Below, piece after piece: positions 11,104 through 22,882 of a stretch of DNA of 64,000 nt. The DNA is from Sanguinoderma infundibulare (taxonomy: Eukaryota; Basidiomycota; Agaricomycetes; Polyporales; Polyporaceae). The notes under the pieces were generated by a model. That model was not told where the DNA came from. It searched no databases and was given only the letters and a program-made list of their open reading frames with translations. The first letter of the stretch is position 1. Each line of letters begins with the position of its first letter. The stretch is from assembly GCA_032821775.1 (NCBI GenBank), contig JAVLRN010000001.1:682001-746000 (forward strand), written 5' to 3'. Made by a program: the position numbers and the translations under genes.

Positions 11104-14100
11104 CTACTGCCCAGGAACGAACGCAGTCAAGCCCGCAGCCTGAACCTTCCCCGGCGCCTCGCGGTTCAACAAGCCGATGAGGTTGATGAGCTCCGCCCGG
11201 ATCTCGTCGCCGACCTGGTCAGGGCCCGTGGGGTCGAGCACGAACGCAAACAGCTGCAAGAGCTTGTCGAGGTACGGGTGGAGCACCGCCGGCTGCGTGT
11301 TGAACAAGTGGAAGATCGCGCGGAAGACGGGCCTGTTCTCCAGATAGTCGTTCCGGAGTGGAAGCGCCTCGAGGAACACCGGCAGTACCTGGTCGAGCGG
11401 GAGCGCGGCCGTGTTCTTGACGATCATGCGCGCCACCGCGCCGACGGCGTTGTCGCGCGCGTTCAGCTTTGCGGACGGTGCATCGGGCGCGACGAGGAAT
11501 ATTGGCCGAAGCGCGGCGAGTATCTGAAGGTACTGCCCGGAGAGGTCGACCTCTGAGTGTTCGATGAGGAGACCAGAAGCAAACGCAGCGTTGCACTGGA
11601 CCTCAGGCTCCTCGTCGCTCAAGGCACGATAGAAGAGATCTATGAGCGGCTGTGTCCAGGGTGTGATCGCGTTCTTCATCCCACCAATGATCTCCGACAG
11701 AGTACCGATGGCAGATGAGCGATCGCTTAGGGACCGGTTCTTTTTCTGCATGTCGAGCAATCATTTAGGATAGCGTCCAAAGGCCGTCACGACATCGCTA
11801 CTCACATAGTATTTCATGATCAACGGCGCGAACCGCTCATAACCAGCTGCAAAGTCGGGTCCGAGAGCAGTGGCAAGCGCCGCGACCAAGTCGCCGGCCG
11901 AAGAGATAAGGATCGAGTCGTACTCCGCAGAGTCCTCGGGGGCATCCTCGCTCTCATCTTGGTCAGGGTCCTGCTGGCACATCGCCTTCTGCTCCAGGAC
12001 TTGGACGGCGATGTTGGCAATAAGTTCGACACCTAACAATAGGAACCAGTTAGAAAAAAAAACACTCTGATCGCGCGAGGTTCGCACTCACGGTTCTCCA
12101 AGAATGCGGGTCCGACCTTGTTGATTGTCTCGGCGAGCGCGACGCACAATGAGGACACGACCTTTCTGTTGGAATCGAGCACAAGCTTGGGTCAGCATGC
12201 AAGTCAAATGACACAAAACGTCGCAGGAGGATGTGAAGGTCAGGGAACAGAAATCTATTGTTACGTCTCACGCGCCCGTCGGGCATCGAAGTGAGCTGAG
12301 TAAAATCTTTCATCTCGCCAAGCTGCGCTCGCGCAACAAAACGGAACACAAACGCAAACCGCAATACGCACTTGTTGTCCTCCGTCTCATACAGCTCCAA
12401 CAGAGGAGGCACGACGTGACCAATGAGCTCCTTGACGCGCTGATTGAGCGGGGGCACGTTCTAGTTGATCGCAGACGTCAACCTTTGCCATAAGTGATGG
12501 ACATGAAAAGTACCCACAGTCATGCCAGGCTGCCACTCCTTCGGATCGCTGAGCTCGTAGAAACTGCGAATGATCTCTAGAAGGGAGTCCGTCGCGCTCT
12601 TCCGGATACCGTCGTAATAGTGAGGGAGCAGTGCAATGAGTTCGAGCGTGCACTGCTCGACGTATGGAACGAAATGAGCCTTAGTCGACGCGAAAATGAT
12701 ACCGATCGTGTCCGCTGCGATCTCCTTCTCAATGCAGATCGTGCTGTTGACGTCGAGGAGCTTGTCGAGGTCTACACCCTCGTCGTCTTCGATGTTTACT
12801 TGCACATCGTCAGATACTTTGATCGCGCTCGAGGGCGTGAGACCAGACGCGAAACCAGCAGCGACATCAGGGTTGGAGACTAAAACGTCGTCAGCTTTTA
12901 GGGTCTTCATGAATCACTACTGGAACGTACCGATGAGGCGTTCTTCGTCTCCGTGCTCGGCCTGCTTGCAGCTTTGCAGAAGCGCAGGGACGACGTTGGG
13001 GAGGTACTGCGCAAAGTCATCGCCGAACACACGGGACATGACGCCAAAGAACAGGAAACTGCACTCTCGCAGACGCGCGGAGCCGAGCTCGATCCCGTTG
13101 AAGGCTTGACTCATCATGTCGTTGAAGTACGGCGCGAAATGCTGCTTGCCCACCGCCTCCGCGAAAGTGCCGACGGCGTCCATCGTGATTCCCCGGAGCT
13201 CCTGCTCCTCGCCCTCGCCCGTGAGCACGAGGAAGTGCTTGAACCGATCCATTGTGGGCTGGAAGTACGGCAGGAACTTCTCCTTGGACGCGTGCGCTGC
13301 GCTGCCAATGGCGCCGATCACGACTGACTTGACGGGAATGGGTGCAGAGTCGATGAGCCCGACTAGACGCTCCATGATTAGGTTGAGGTACTGGTCGATG
13401 ACGTCGTGCAAAATCTCGAGCAGCGCATCGAGCGCAGTGCACGCAGGGCGCTGGGTCACCGGGTCGTTGACAAGCTGCATCACAGTCGGGACGAGGAACG
13501 CGTGCTTCGCCGCGCACTCCTCCTCGAGCCATTCGCACAAGCAGCTAACGGCGATACAGCTGGCTTTGCGAACGGTGGCATCGCCGTCTTGCAGGCCGGC
13601 CTCGATGATGGGCCAGACCTGGCTCATGAGAGGAGTCATGAACTCGCTGCAACCCTCAACAGCTACACCTAGCGCGAGCATCGCGCCACGCCGCTGGGCG
13701 GGGTCAGAGGACGAGAAGTATTGTTGAATGAGTTGACGGAGAGCGGGGAAGACCTGGGTAGGAGGCAGGCTCGTCGCAAGACAGTCGACGATACGGAGGG
13801 CAGAACGCGAAGGAGCGTCGTCGTCGATGTCATCTGGCTCGTCCTCAGTGGTGACGGGCATGAGGCCTTCGAGGATGGCAGGCGCAAGGCCATGAGACTG
13901 AACCTTCGACTTTTTGCTGCATGATCATGCGACGTCAGCATAAATTATAAGTATGACGGTAGAGCAATGTACTTACTATTGAACGGTCCAGTTCAGAGCG
14001 TTCAGAGAGAGAACACGGAGCTCGGCGTCGTAATTGCGGTTCGCGCCACAACGGAGGAGGAACTCGGCAAGCTGAGGGATGTGCTGACCGAGGAGGGGAA

Positions 14101-15573
14101 TTTCCTGTGTACGGACGGAGAAGGTCAGCTATGTAAGCACAAGACAAATATTCCGGTGTTGAACTCACGAGAATGAGGAGGGTTTCAAGAACGTCAAAAA
14201 GCATACGCGCGCCGCTCTCGTTGCCGGTCTCAACGCACTGGCCAATGACATTAATCATGGCGGGGAGCAGGCTTTGGAAGGATTTCTGGGGCAAAACATG
14301 AATATTTATTGCGCGATGGCATGCCACAAGGAAAGGGTACTCACGATGTCGGCCTTATCATCGGCGTCGATGTATTGAGCAATGACACCAAGGGCTCTGG
14401 TAGCCCATTCAACATCTGTGCTGCTTTCGAAAACGGAAGTGAACGTACCGAACTGTCGTGATCCGGACCTCGAGGCTCTCGGGGTCAGTGAGAAGGTCGC
14501 CGAAGAGCTTGAAGAACGTCTGGAGATGTGACTCGAAGCCTTCGACGATGTTCTCAAGCACGGCGTAAAGAATGAAAACGCCGACTTCGCGGTGGGTGGC
14601 CTGTTGGGACAAGCATGTTTGCTGGAGGAAGGGGAGGAGAGTTGGCCAATGACCGAGAGGAATTTCAATGGAGGCGATAGCGGCGATGACACGGGCGGTG
14701 GAATGGCGGACAAGGTTGCTAACAAGATGTGAGGTTCGGGTTGCGGTCAGACACGAGATTTGAGCTCACTTGGATTCGGACAGAACAATCTCAGGTAGCT
14801 TGCTCTTGATCTCCTCCCGAGAGCTAGCCTCTACCTGGAGCCAGAGGTCGCCACTGTGTTGGGTGATGCGTTTCCGGAGTTCGACCGCGGCGAGTTGGCG
14901 AACCTAGGAACCGTAGACGTGAATCAGTCATCCTCCTATCGTGGACGGGCAGCGAGTAGAGAGATTTCGGGAGGGCGGAGTTAAGCCTCATGGGGGAAGG
15001 AGGCTCGGAGAGGGTGTGGACATCAAGGATCCGAGCTCAGAATCGAACAAGACGGATTTCGGGATCCATGTGCGCGGTGGACAATGCAGTCCGAGGGCGC
15101 AGATCCCTTGTTATGTCCGCGATCTGGACAATGGGAAGCGAGTGGCAGGGAAGGAAACAAACGCGGGGAAAGACGATCGACGATGCGCATATGATCGGGT
15201 AGACGTGCCGAGACGCGTAGATGAATTGGACAGTTGTGCATGGGAGCAAGTGGAGAACAGATCTGAAAACAGACGGTGAAGAGCACTCACCGCCTGCTCC
15301 GGGGAGCTAGCCATGATGCTCGCGAGGGCAGGAATACATTGGGGGGTCTTGTAGAACTCCTTGTTGAGCTGTGCGGTGGCCTGCAAGTGCGTGCGCTTGA
15401 GCAATACATCGGAGAAAGATCAGGCAGGATAACTGCTCACCGCCTTGAGCTGGACGGTATCATTGGAAGTGAACTGCACGAGGAGAGAGTGCAGATTCTG
15501 GACGAAGGTGGGCTGTATTTCGGTGATTAAAGCATGTCGGCACAAATATGGCACGTTGGACACGTACGTCCAT
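11104..15573 (-). CDS. KAP123: Importin-beta family karyopherin KAP123/importin-4
   Basis: KAP123 imports ribosomal proteins and histones H3/H4 into the nucleus with Ran. The product is a long HEAT-repeat protein of roughly 1,080 residues spread over about ten exons. Seen in order: FVQNLHSLLVQFTSNDTVQL, AQLNKEFYKTPQCIPALASI, VRQLAAVELRKRI, ETLLILVSSTPEYL, YFSSSDPAQRRGAMLALGVA, CTALDALLEILHDVIDQYLN, RECSFLFFGVMSRVFGDDF and, at the end, ALPLRNDYLENRPVFRAIFH up to the stop at 11104-11106. The start is unusual. ATG GAC (15568-15573) is a six-base coding exon followed by a 55-base intron (15513-15567, GTACGT...TACAG), after which CCC ACC TTC restores the family start MDPTFVQ. One intron at about 14905-15290 is roughly 385 bases, far longer than the rest. 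Confidence 0.9.
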
Positions 15574-16407
15574 GTCTGCGAAGACGAGGAGGGGCGGAGG
15601 GAGAGGGCGGGAGGAGGGGATCCTGGCAGAGATGGTTTTTGGGCAGCGCGCCGGGAGCACTTGCCTTCGAAAATTTGGCGGACTTTGAACTCGACCACGT
15701 GCTTATCGCCCTCGCCTATCCTTTAAGTTTCTGCGGCCCCGTCACAACACCGTGATTGACTCCTTTACCCAACTTCTACTACTTCCTGCTACATCCCCAG
15801 TCCACGCCCTGTACCCGCCATTTAATCAACTTCATCCACGTTAGCCCAAATATTTCAGCTGCGCCGCCCCGCTCCTCTCCATAGGAAGGACAGCAGCCCG
15901 ATGCCCAGCTACGGGACGCTAGCATGAATATGCACTCTCCATCTGTTTTCAGAACGACGGGCTTCTCGAAAAAGTCATGTCCAGGTCGGTTAGCTAGCCG
16001 ACGTCGATGCGAGCCCCAGACGGCGCCCCAGGTTGTATTGTAAGCCAGTGGCAAGCAGTGGCAAGCCCTGCAGTGCGCCGCGGTAACCGCGCTACCAGGT
16101 GGTCCATTGGGTTCCCGTCGACATCCTAGACCCGGTTCTCTTCGAGAGGGCCCGTCATTTTTGCAAACCGCTGTGAAATCACCTGACATCTGCCGACAGG
16201 CCTCCATCTTTTCGGCCAGGAATGAGTCCAAAGCACGTCGTTGATGCAGCGTCTGGGCGTCCTTGGTCCCAGCGCGCGGCGGCATACACAATCAAGAGGC
16301 TCATTATCGTGCTATAACAGTTTCCTTGCACGTCGTTAGGATTGTGACAAGGGTCGCGGAGGGTTCATTTTGTGGCTATGGTGTAGGTCAAGTCCATGTA
16401 CGCTCGA
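15574..16407. other. Intergenic, no gene supported
   Basis: This gap separates the KAP123 start from the UTP22 stop, both on the minus strand, so it should contain the KAP123 promoter (left part) and the UTP22 terminator (right part). A 170-codon minus frame (15779-16291) has no domain, no splice context and a composition unlike its neighbours. A short direct repeat, CAGTGGCAAG, occurs twice at about 16041-16061. Confidence 0.5.
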
Positions 16408-19400
16408 CTACTGATCAATGCATGCTGACAATGATAGTCCTGTTATGAGACCGTGACCTATCCGCTCAATTTCGACCCCCAATGCCCGTTGATTCAAAAC
16501 AACTAAACCTTTCTCTCTCTCTTTGAGCTTGTTGCTATCCTGCAAGAGTCTGGTTAGCAATTTCGATACAAAGCCATCAAGCAACACACCTTGTTCACAG
16601 GAAGACTGGAATAGTTTCCAAGCACCCGGAATGATCGAGCACCTTTCAGGTCCGGTTGCCACACACCACCAACTCTGCTTCCACCCAGCGGGTCATAGAA
16701 CAGAAGGGCAGTATGTTCATACACGTCCTGAACAGACATGAGCACGGAGGTAATTCGTACAGTCTGGAATTCGCTCACCCTCAAATCTCTCAACAACGTA
16801 TCGACGGGATCAAAACCGGGACGGATTGGCGAAGCCGAGCTAACTGGGTTAGCATTTGCGTATTTAGATGTTGAAGTCCACGCCGAAGAATTCGCGTTAA
16901 GGTTCTGATGATATCGAGGTAAAACGTGCGGGTCAAGCTCGACAATGAAGTCGTAATCCTCAGTTGGATGTTCGAATACGTCCTGTGATAAGCGTAAACC
17001 CATGTCTTGCACGCTGAGGATGTAACCACAAACCTTGACACTGAAGTCCTGAGAATCGAATGTGGAGAGATTCATCCATGCAGCCTTGGCGGCAGCTGTG
17101 ATGCGGCGGGCGACAACAGCATTCGGACCGGATGAGGTCCAGATGTGGCCCGACGGATCGAACTTGGTGACAAGAGACCACGCCACCCCGCTAGCAATGG
17201 GTGCTCCGCCGTCCGTAAATGTCGTATCCTGGTCGCCGAGGTCCAAAGGCACAACCAGGCTCTTCGTCCAGTCCCAGTCCTTGAGGAATCGGAGGACTTG
17301 AGCAAACCCTCGCTCCTTTGTCCCAGGCACGTCCGCAGGATTGGTAATAGCGTCGGTCGAAAGGTCAGCGCTCGTCCGCAAGAAGACGTATGCGCACAGC
17401 AGCTCTACCGCCTCCTCGGAGACGTGACTATAGAGCAACCAGTGGGAAGCGAACCATCGTTTGGTCAACCGCACAGTCCCAGAGAACGCCGGAAACTTGT
17501 GTGAGAGCGCAGCAATAGCGCGATGCAGTCGCGGGCGATGAATGAACCTCCGGATGTACACGTCACGGGCCTCAAGAGCATCCTGTCGTTCAAGAACTTC
17601 CTCCCCCGCGAAATGGCGTGTTTTGTCGTTGATGACACGATCGAGCAGCGTTGCCTCACGATCATGCCATATGCGTGCACGGAATGCCCAACCTTCCGGA
17701 GTGACGATGTCAAGAGCAGCCTCGTCTCGCATTTCCAGCCGATCGACATGCTCCCCGAGCACGATAGTCGCCTGCAGCCCCTTCACGGCATCCACAAGTG
17801 TCGCGGCCAAACGTTCGAGGAACGCAAGCTTGATCTTTTGAACAGCACGGAGGTCGTCAGGCCATCTTCCAGACTTCTCGAACTCCACGATAACCTCCAT
17901 CGCGGGCAGGTATGATCCGGCGGTAGGGAGTCCAACTCTCGATGACGGCGGCACGGTGATGGGGATGAAGACGTCCGTGTACCGAAGGGCAGGGGAGACG
18001 GGGCTCACATTCAGGATCGCGAGCGGGAGCTGGTCGTCGAGAGCCTTGATCTGTTTGACAAGTACGTCGAAAGCGGTGAGGGCCGCTTTGAAACCTCCGG
18101 TTGCACCCCGACGCTCATACAACGACCGGAACGATTCTGGGGCTTTTACGAGCGCATCGAACTGAGGCTGCCAGGTCTTCGTGTCGTCTTCACGAACGCC
18201 GAAATGTCTCCATAGCAAGTGCTTGACGATCATGGCCGGAATGTACGTCCGGTCGTCGGCGCTCTTGACATCCCAGACGACGCTCTCGGTAATGGAGCCG
18301 TCCTTGAAGCGACGCAACTCCGCCTTCTCGCCCCAAAATTCACGGAATTGCTTCGCCTGCTCGCTTTCCTGTTCTTCCGCTGTAGGACCGTGATCGACAA
18401 GACGAAATGCGTGCTTAGTGTCCAAGATAATGCCTATGAGGATCACGGCGGGACCTCCCGGTAGGGCCTGTAAGAGCGGCCGCACACCCGAAGACGGGTG
18501 CAGCACCGAGATGGCCTTCGCGCGGTTCCCAAGGCCTCGGCGGAGCGTTGAAGCGAGGACATCCATGAGGGCATTGTACACGGACCCATGGTCAGCTACG
18601 AGATGAGCAGACGGAATACGCATCTCGGCGGACGAGATGTCAGCTCTGTCATGCTCAATTAGAACAACGTCAACGATTCTTGAATAGAATGCCCACTGGA
18701 TGACAACGTCAAAGCGACCAAATACGTCCCGATGATCCTGCAAGAAAATGGCATGGAATGGATCCTCCGATATGTCCAGCCGATCCAGTACATCGAGGGT
18801 TGCTTGTGCATCGTATTTCAACTAGCCAATTATTAGTATAACATGCGGCATTAGTCAATTGACCACGCACCATGTCGAGCGAGGACAACGGGACGTTAGC
18901 TAGCAGGTTGATCGACGAAGTTGAGTCAACAAAAACCGCCTCGTGACTGGTGTAGCTCGCCGGAGGAAACTGGAGCAGTCAGTCATTACCACCTAGGATA
19001 AGCAAGAGAATTGTCAAGCATACTTTATGACCATCCTTCGACTTGACGAATACAGGTTGCTCTTCGAAGTTGTGCCTTGCTATGGACAACATGCGCTCGG
19101 TAAGTACGCCCCTGGTAATGAGGTCAATCACTACTAACCAAGGAAGTCCAGAGAGGCTTTGAACAGTTGATACGAGCTCAACCCTTTGCCCAAAGGTTTA
19201 CGTTTTGCACCCGAGTTCCCCAGTCCAACAGGTTGAGCCTCCTCACCGTGAACGAGCATATCCAGTATGGAGGCCCACCACATACCCTTCCCCTCAAAAC
19301 CTCTCACACACAACTTGCCACCCAAACCATACCCACGCTGATTTGCCCATATACGAAGCAAAGCCAAAGCATCGGCAAAGGCAGGAACATCTTGCTTAAG

Positions 19401-20620
19401 AGCGTGGACAGACAGCAGATGAGGTTTGGGTGTGTTCATTTGCAAGAGTGCAGTATTGTAAAGTGGCGTCGGCTCCTCCTTCGAGTCATCATCCTGAACT
19501 GAGGCGCGGATATTTGAACGTGCTGGGGATAGACGTTGGAGGGAAATAGGTGATTGCGGAAGGAAAGGGATCACTCGGACTCGAGCATGAAGTTTGCCGA
19601 TATTTTCGAGAGATTCATCTGGCCGACCGGTTACCACACGCGCTCCACGAGATGGGCTAGAAAACACGTACGAGGGAGAAGAACCAGCATTGTCTGCCTT
19701 GGGTCCCCAGAAGTTGACTCGTAGAAGAGGTCACAAGGGAACTTGGCGTCCGCAAGCGCAGCGGCAATAACAGACAGGTAAAATGCGCGCTTCTGGAACA
19801 CACGACCGTTCACGTAGTCCTTTGCTTGGAACAGGTTCTGAGGAGCAATCAGAACATGTGCCTGGGAGGTGTTTCGAGACACATACCGATGGCATTGCCA
19901 CAAAAAAGTCGACCCCGAACTTTGTAGAGTCTTTGGCTTTCACCGCCGTTTTAGTTGCCCAACTTCCTGCAAGCATGATCTCGGATGGGGCCTCGAAGCC
20001 AACTTGCCACTTGGTTTCTTCGGTAGGGAGGGGTCGGATATAAGGCACAGCGATACCCTTCTGGGAAAGGGTACGAGAAGCGTGGAGTGGATGTTGGGGT
20101 GAAAGAGATGGCAAGTCCATGAGAATCTTATGCAAGGAGAGAAGGAAGTCGTCGAGGGATTGGGAGAGATGGTACTTGGGTCGGACGTTTGGCAGCAGTG
20201 CGTCGATCTAGCGGTAGAGTGTGGGGATACATAGTTTTGCAGGACGAAGGGCAAGACGGACCTGTAGCTTAAAGGAGGACGACTGATAAAGGTCGGTGGC
20301 ATCCTTGATCTTCCTGAGCTCCTCACCGGTTGGCGGCTTGAGGTGGTGGACGGCGACGTTGGTACGAGGATCTGGAAGAGGGGATTCCGGGCTATTTGAG
20401 CGTGCCCATTCGACGCCGGAATTGGTGCCTTTGGAAGATGGGGACGAGTCTGCATCATCTCCAGAAATGTCTTTTTCTTCGCCGGACTGAGCCGTATCCC
20501 GCGTGTGATGCCTCTAAGATTGAACGGATGAGAGGAGTGCATGCGAGGAAGTCAAAGACCTACCTTGGGGCTAGGCGCCGAGTCTGGTGCTCTCTTTCGC
20601 TTGCCAAGGTTGAAAGCCAT
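16408..20620 (-). CDS. UTP22: UTP22/Nrap nucleolar protein, small-subunit processome
   Basis: UTP22 works with RRP7 in the UTP-C module of the 90S pre-ribosome. It has a nucleotidyltransferase-like (poly(A) polymerase-like) fold thought to be inactive. The start, ATG 20618-20620, gives MAFNLGKRKRAPDSAPSPK, a basic nuclear-type N-terminus. Then come PPTGEELRKIKDATDLYQSS, WQVGFEAPSEIMLAGSWATK and FGVDFFVAMPS, the degenerate nucleotidyltransferase motif of the Nrap family. YVNGRVFQKRAFYLSVIAAA follows, and then the large C-terminal exon (16554-18821) with FVALVKAP-like and KFDPSGHIWTSSGPNAVVA stretches. The final intron (GTGTGT...TGCAG, about 16556-16600) joins SLPVNK to KEREKGLVVLNQRALGVEIE, the conserved Nrap C-terminus, with the stop at 16408-16410. 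Total about 1,130 residues, as expected for the family. Confidence 0.9.
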
Positions 20621-21548
20621 GGGAGAATTTATCAGGAACGTCAATACGCGAGGCTCCAAAAGAACGGGCAAGAAGAAGAGGGCCAGAGGGGATGGAGGGA
20701 GTCAAGTGAGCACCCGTGGTCGTGCAACTCTGAGGACAGAGCCCGCACCAGCAACTTTTCCGTTCAGCGAGATTTATTTGGCGCGCGTGTCGTCGGCCCG
20801 CGAAAGGTAGCGCCCGTGGAGGTCGCGTTAATTTCTGGACTCGGCATGGCATAAGTTCATCCAGTCGACCTCCTTCCTGCTCAATTGTTCGATGTCTCTC
20901 TTGCAGGGTTCCAAAGACGCAAAATCTTCAGCTTTTCAAGCACGGCTAGAAGGACAGTCTCCACCTACATTCCTACCTTCGTAGCTGCCAGATGTTCAAA
21001 TGGCTCCCATAGGATTCATCTGTGTACGTCTGTATGTGCAAGTCAAGCCGACTGGCACCCGTATCCTACTTGCAAGGCCATACACGAAACCCATCTTAAT
21101 CCTTTGAACTGGCCTTAGCTTCGAAACGTCTCTTGCTTCCCCCTAGGCAGACAATAATACATCACGTTGCCGCAGATCCGACGGCGATCATATAACGATG
21201 TTCCTTAATTCCGTCTTGCATTCCTGTACATACCTCAGACCTGCATGCACAATGCTCCACACATCATAACCTGGCAGAAGAGCCGACTACACCTGTTACT
21301 TCCCCTCATTCCGATTAATACTGAGAAGTCTGTCCCATTGATTCCACCGTCTTACAAGACCCCTTACGGAACTGCTCAACAGTCCATACCGCGCGTATCC
21401 TGCGATGATTAAGAATGTCCCCGCATATTCGGAAGTACACGGTGTTGTGCAGCCTGTCCCAAATATGTGGAACTGTGATTCACACATAGAAATACAAATG
21501 GATCTGGACTTCTATCAAACCTCCCGATCAAGTTTCTTCGCTGAAGAA
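20621..21548. other. Intergenic, no gene supported
   Basis: The left part is the UTP22 promoter. A 77-codon plus frame at 20885-21118 and a short frame beginning MSLLQGSKDAKSS at 20891 show no family match or convincing splice chain. I see no repeat or RNA gene. Confidence 0.45.
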
Positions 21549-22599
21549 TTAACTACCAGCTGTCGCGGCGAGTGTGAGGGTCTCTAGACGACCGCGGCCC
21601 TTGCACTCCTTCTGGAGGAGCTCATTGATGACACGGAATTGACCGGGGTCGATAAGCATGATCTTGGAGTAGAACAGATTGTCAGCCTCCACTTAAAGAA
21701 TACCAAAGGACTCACTGTCTCCCACTCGTCCCCGTTTTGCTCAGCCTTCTCGACCGACTCCGCGCTCTCCAGGACCTTCTCTCGCACCCTCTCCGCATCC
21801 GCCTTGGGCACACTGACCTTGATGCGCATGCGCGCGCGTTGAATGGGCAGCTGCGAGTGCGCCTGAAGCAGCTTGATGCACTCGGACACCTGCGCCTTAG
21901 CGGTCTTACCCTGCTTGACGCTGAAGCCGGCCTCGGTCATCGCCTTGTCGATCACGCCGACGGGGTAGGGCCGTTGGGTCGCGGGGTCGACGCACTTCTC
22001 GCAGACGAGTGTCGCGATCTCACGCCGGACGGACGAAAGATCGTGCTCGCGCTCTTTCTCGCCGACTTGGAGCTCGCCCTTTTGGAGGATCTGCAAGGCC
22101 GCAGTCCGCATTAGTACCAGAAGGGTAGGCAAGGTATGGGTACGGGCCATCGCGAGCAAGCCGGGACCTCAGAATCCAGATGGGATGGTGGAACCGCGAA
22201 CCTAGAGAGGATGAGACAACGCACCTCCTTGACTATAGTGTTCGTATCAGTCGTGTTGAACGCCTTTTTGAGTTCATTGCTCTTCGCGAGCTCGCCCTTC
22301 GAGACATTCACGAACACGTTCGCAATCTGGAGGACGTCATCGATGTCGGCCTCGACGCCGCTCCGCCATTCCTGCACTTTATTTTTGTAGCATGCTATCT
22401 GTGGGCGAACGGCGTGTCAGGGCAGCATGCCCAGCGGAGATGGGTGGAGGGCCTCGGGCACACCTCGAAGCGTTTGCCGCCCTTCTTGAGTCGGACGATG
22501 GAGACGTTTGTCAGCCTGGATGAGTTGGTTAGCCGTATGCAGGGCGAATGTAGGAGGCAAATCACACTTGATCTGGTTAGACGGTTGTTGGATGACCAT
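21549..22599 (-). CDS. SDO1: SBDS/SDO1 ribosome maturation factor
   Basis: SDO1 with the GTPase EFL1 releases eIF6/TIF6 from the nascent 60S subunit in the cytoplasm. Exon 1 (ATG 22597-22599) encodes MVIQQPSNQIK and joins over a GTGTGA...TCCAG intron to LTNVSIVRLKKGGKRFEVAC, the start of the SBDS N-terminal FYSH domain. Further exons give GVEADIDDVLQIANVFVNVS, then ILQKGELQVGEKEREHDLSS (linker helix), EIATLVCEKCVDPATQRPYP and VGVIDKAMTEAGFSVKQGKT (domain II). The ferredoxin-like domain III, with RARMRIKVSVPKADAERVRE, closes the fold. A 52-base intron (GTGAGT...TCCAAG) joins DEWET to IMLIDPGQFRVINELLQKEC, and the stop is at 21549-21551. Length about 255 residues, normal for the family. Confidence 0.93.
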
Positions 22600-22882
22600 T
22601 GTGGTGGATTCGGGTACAGTGAAGATAGACGACGTAGACGACGAGCTCGTGGGGTGGAGCAGCGAAGAGACTTTAAGCTCGCAAGCGAACGGAGCCGGGA
22701 TGCTCGACTCGGAATGACATTGCAATATATAATCTACCGGATTTGGGAGGTCGGCTGTGGCTGCGATCCCGGCAGCGCCCTCTTCGCCACTGCCCCCTGC
22801 CTCCTTCGTGTCTGCTCGCGCATATATCCTACGCTTTAGAGAAGTCCGGATAGATATCTAGGAGGTCGAATCTTGGGTCACG
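22600..22882. promoter_or_regulatory. Divergent promoter region between SDO1 and RVS167
   Basis: 283 bases separate the two start codons, which point away from each other. A TATA-like TATATAAT lies at 22726-22733. Both directions must use this interval. Confidence 0.4.

Noticed and set aside
11056..11556. 166-codon plus-strand frame opposite the KAP123 3' end
   Set aside because: Shadow of the conserved HEAT-repeat coding strand; the product is charged and repetitive with no motif.
15779..16291. 170-codon minus-strand open frame between KAP123 and UTP22
   Set aside because: No domain, no conserved splice context, a random-looking mix of Cys, Arg and Gly, and a position in a promoter/terminator gap.
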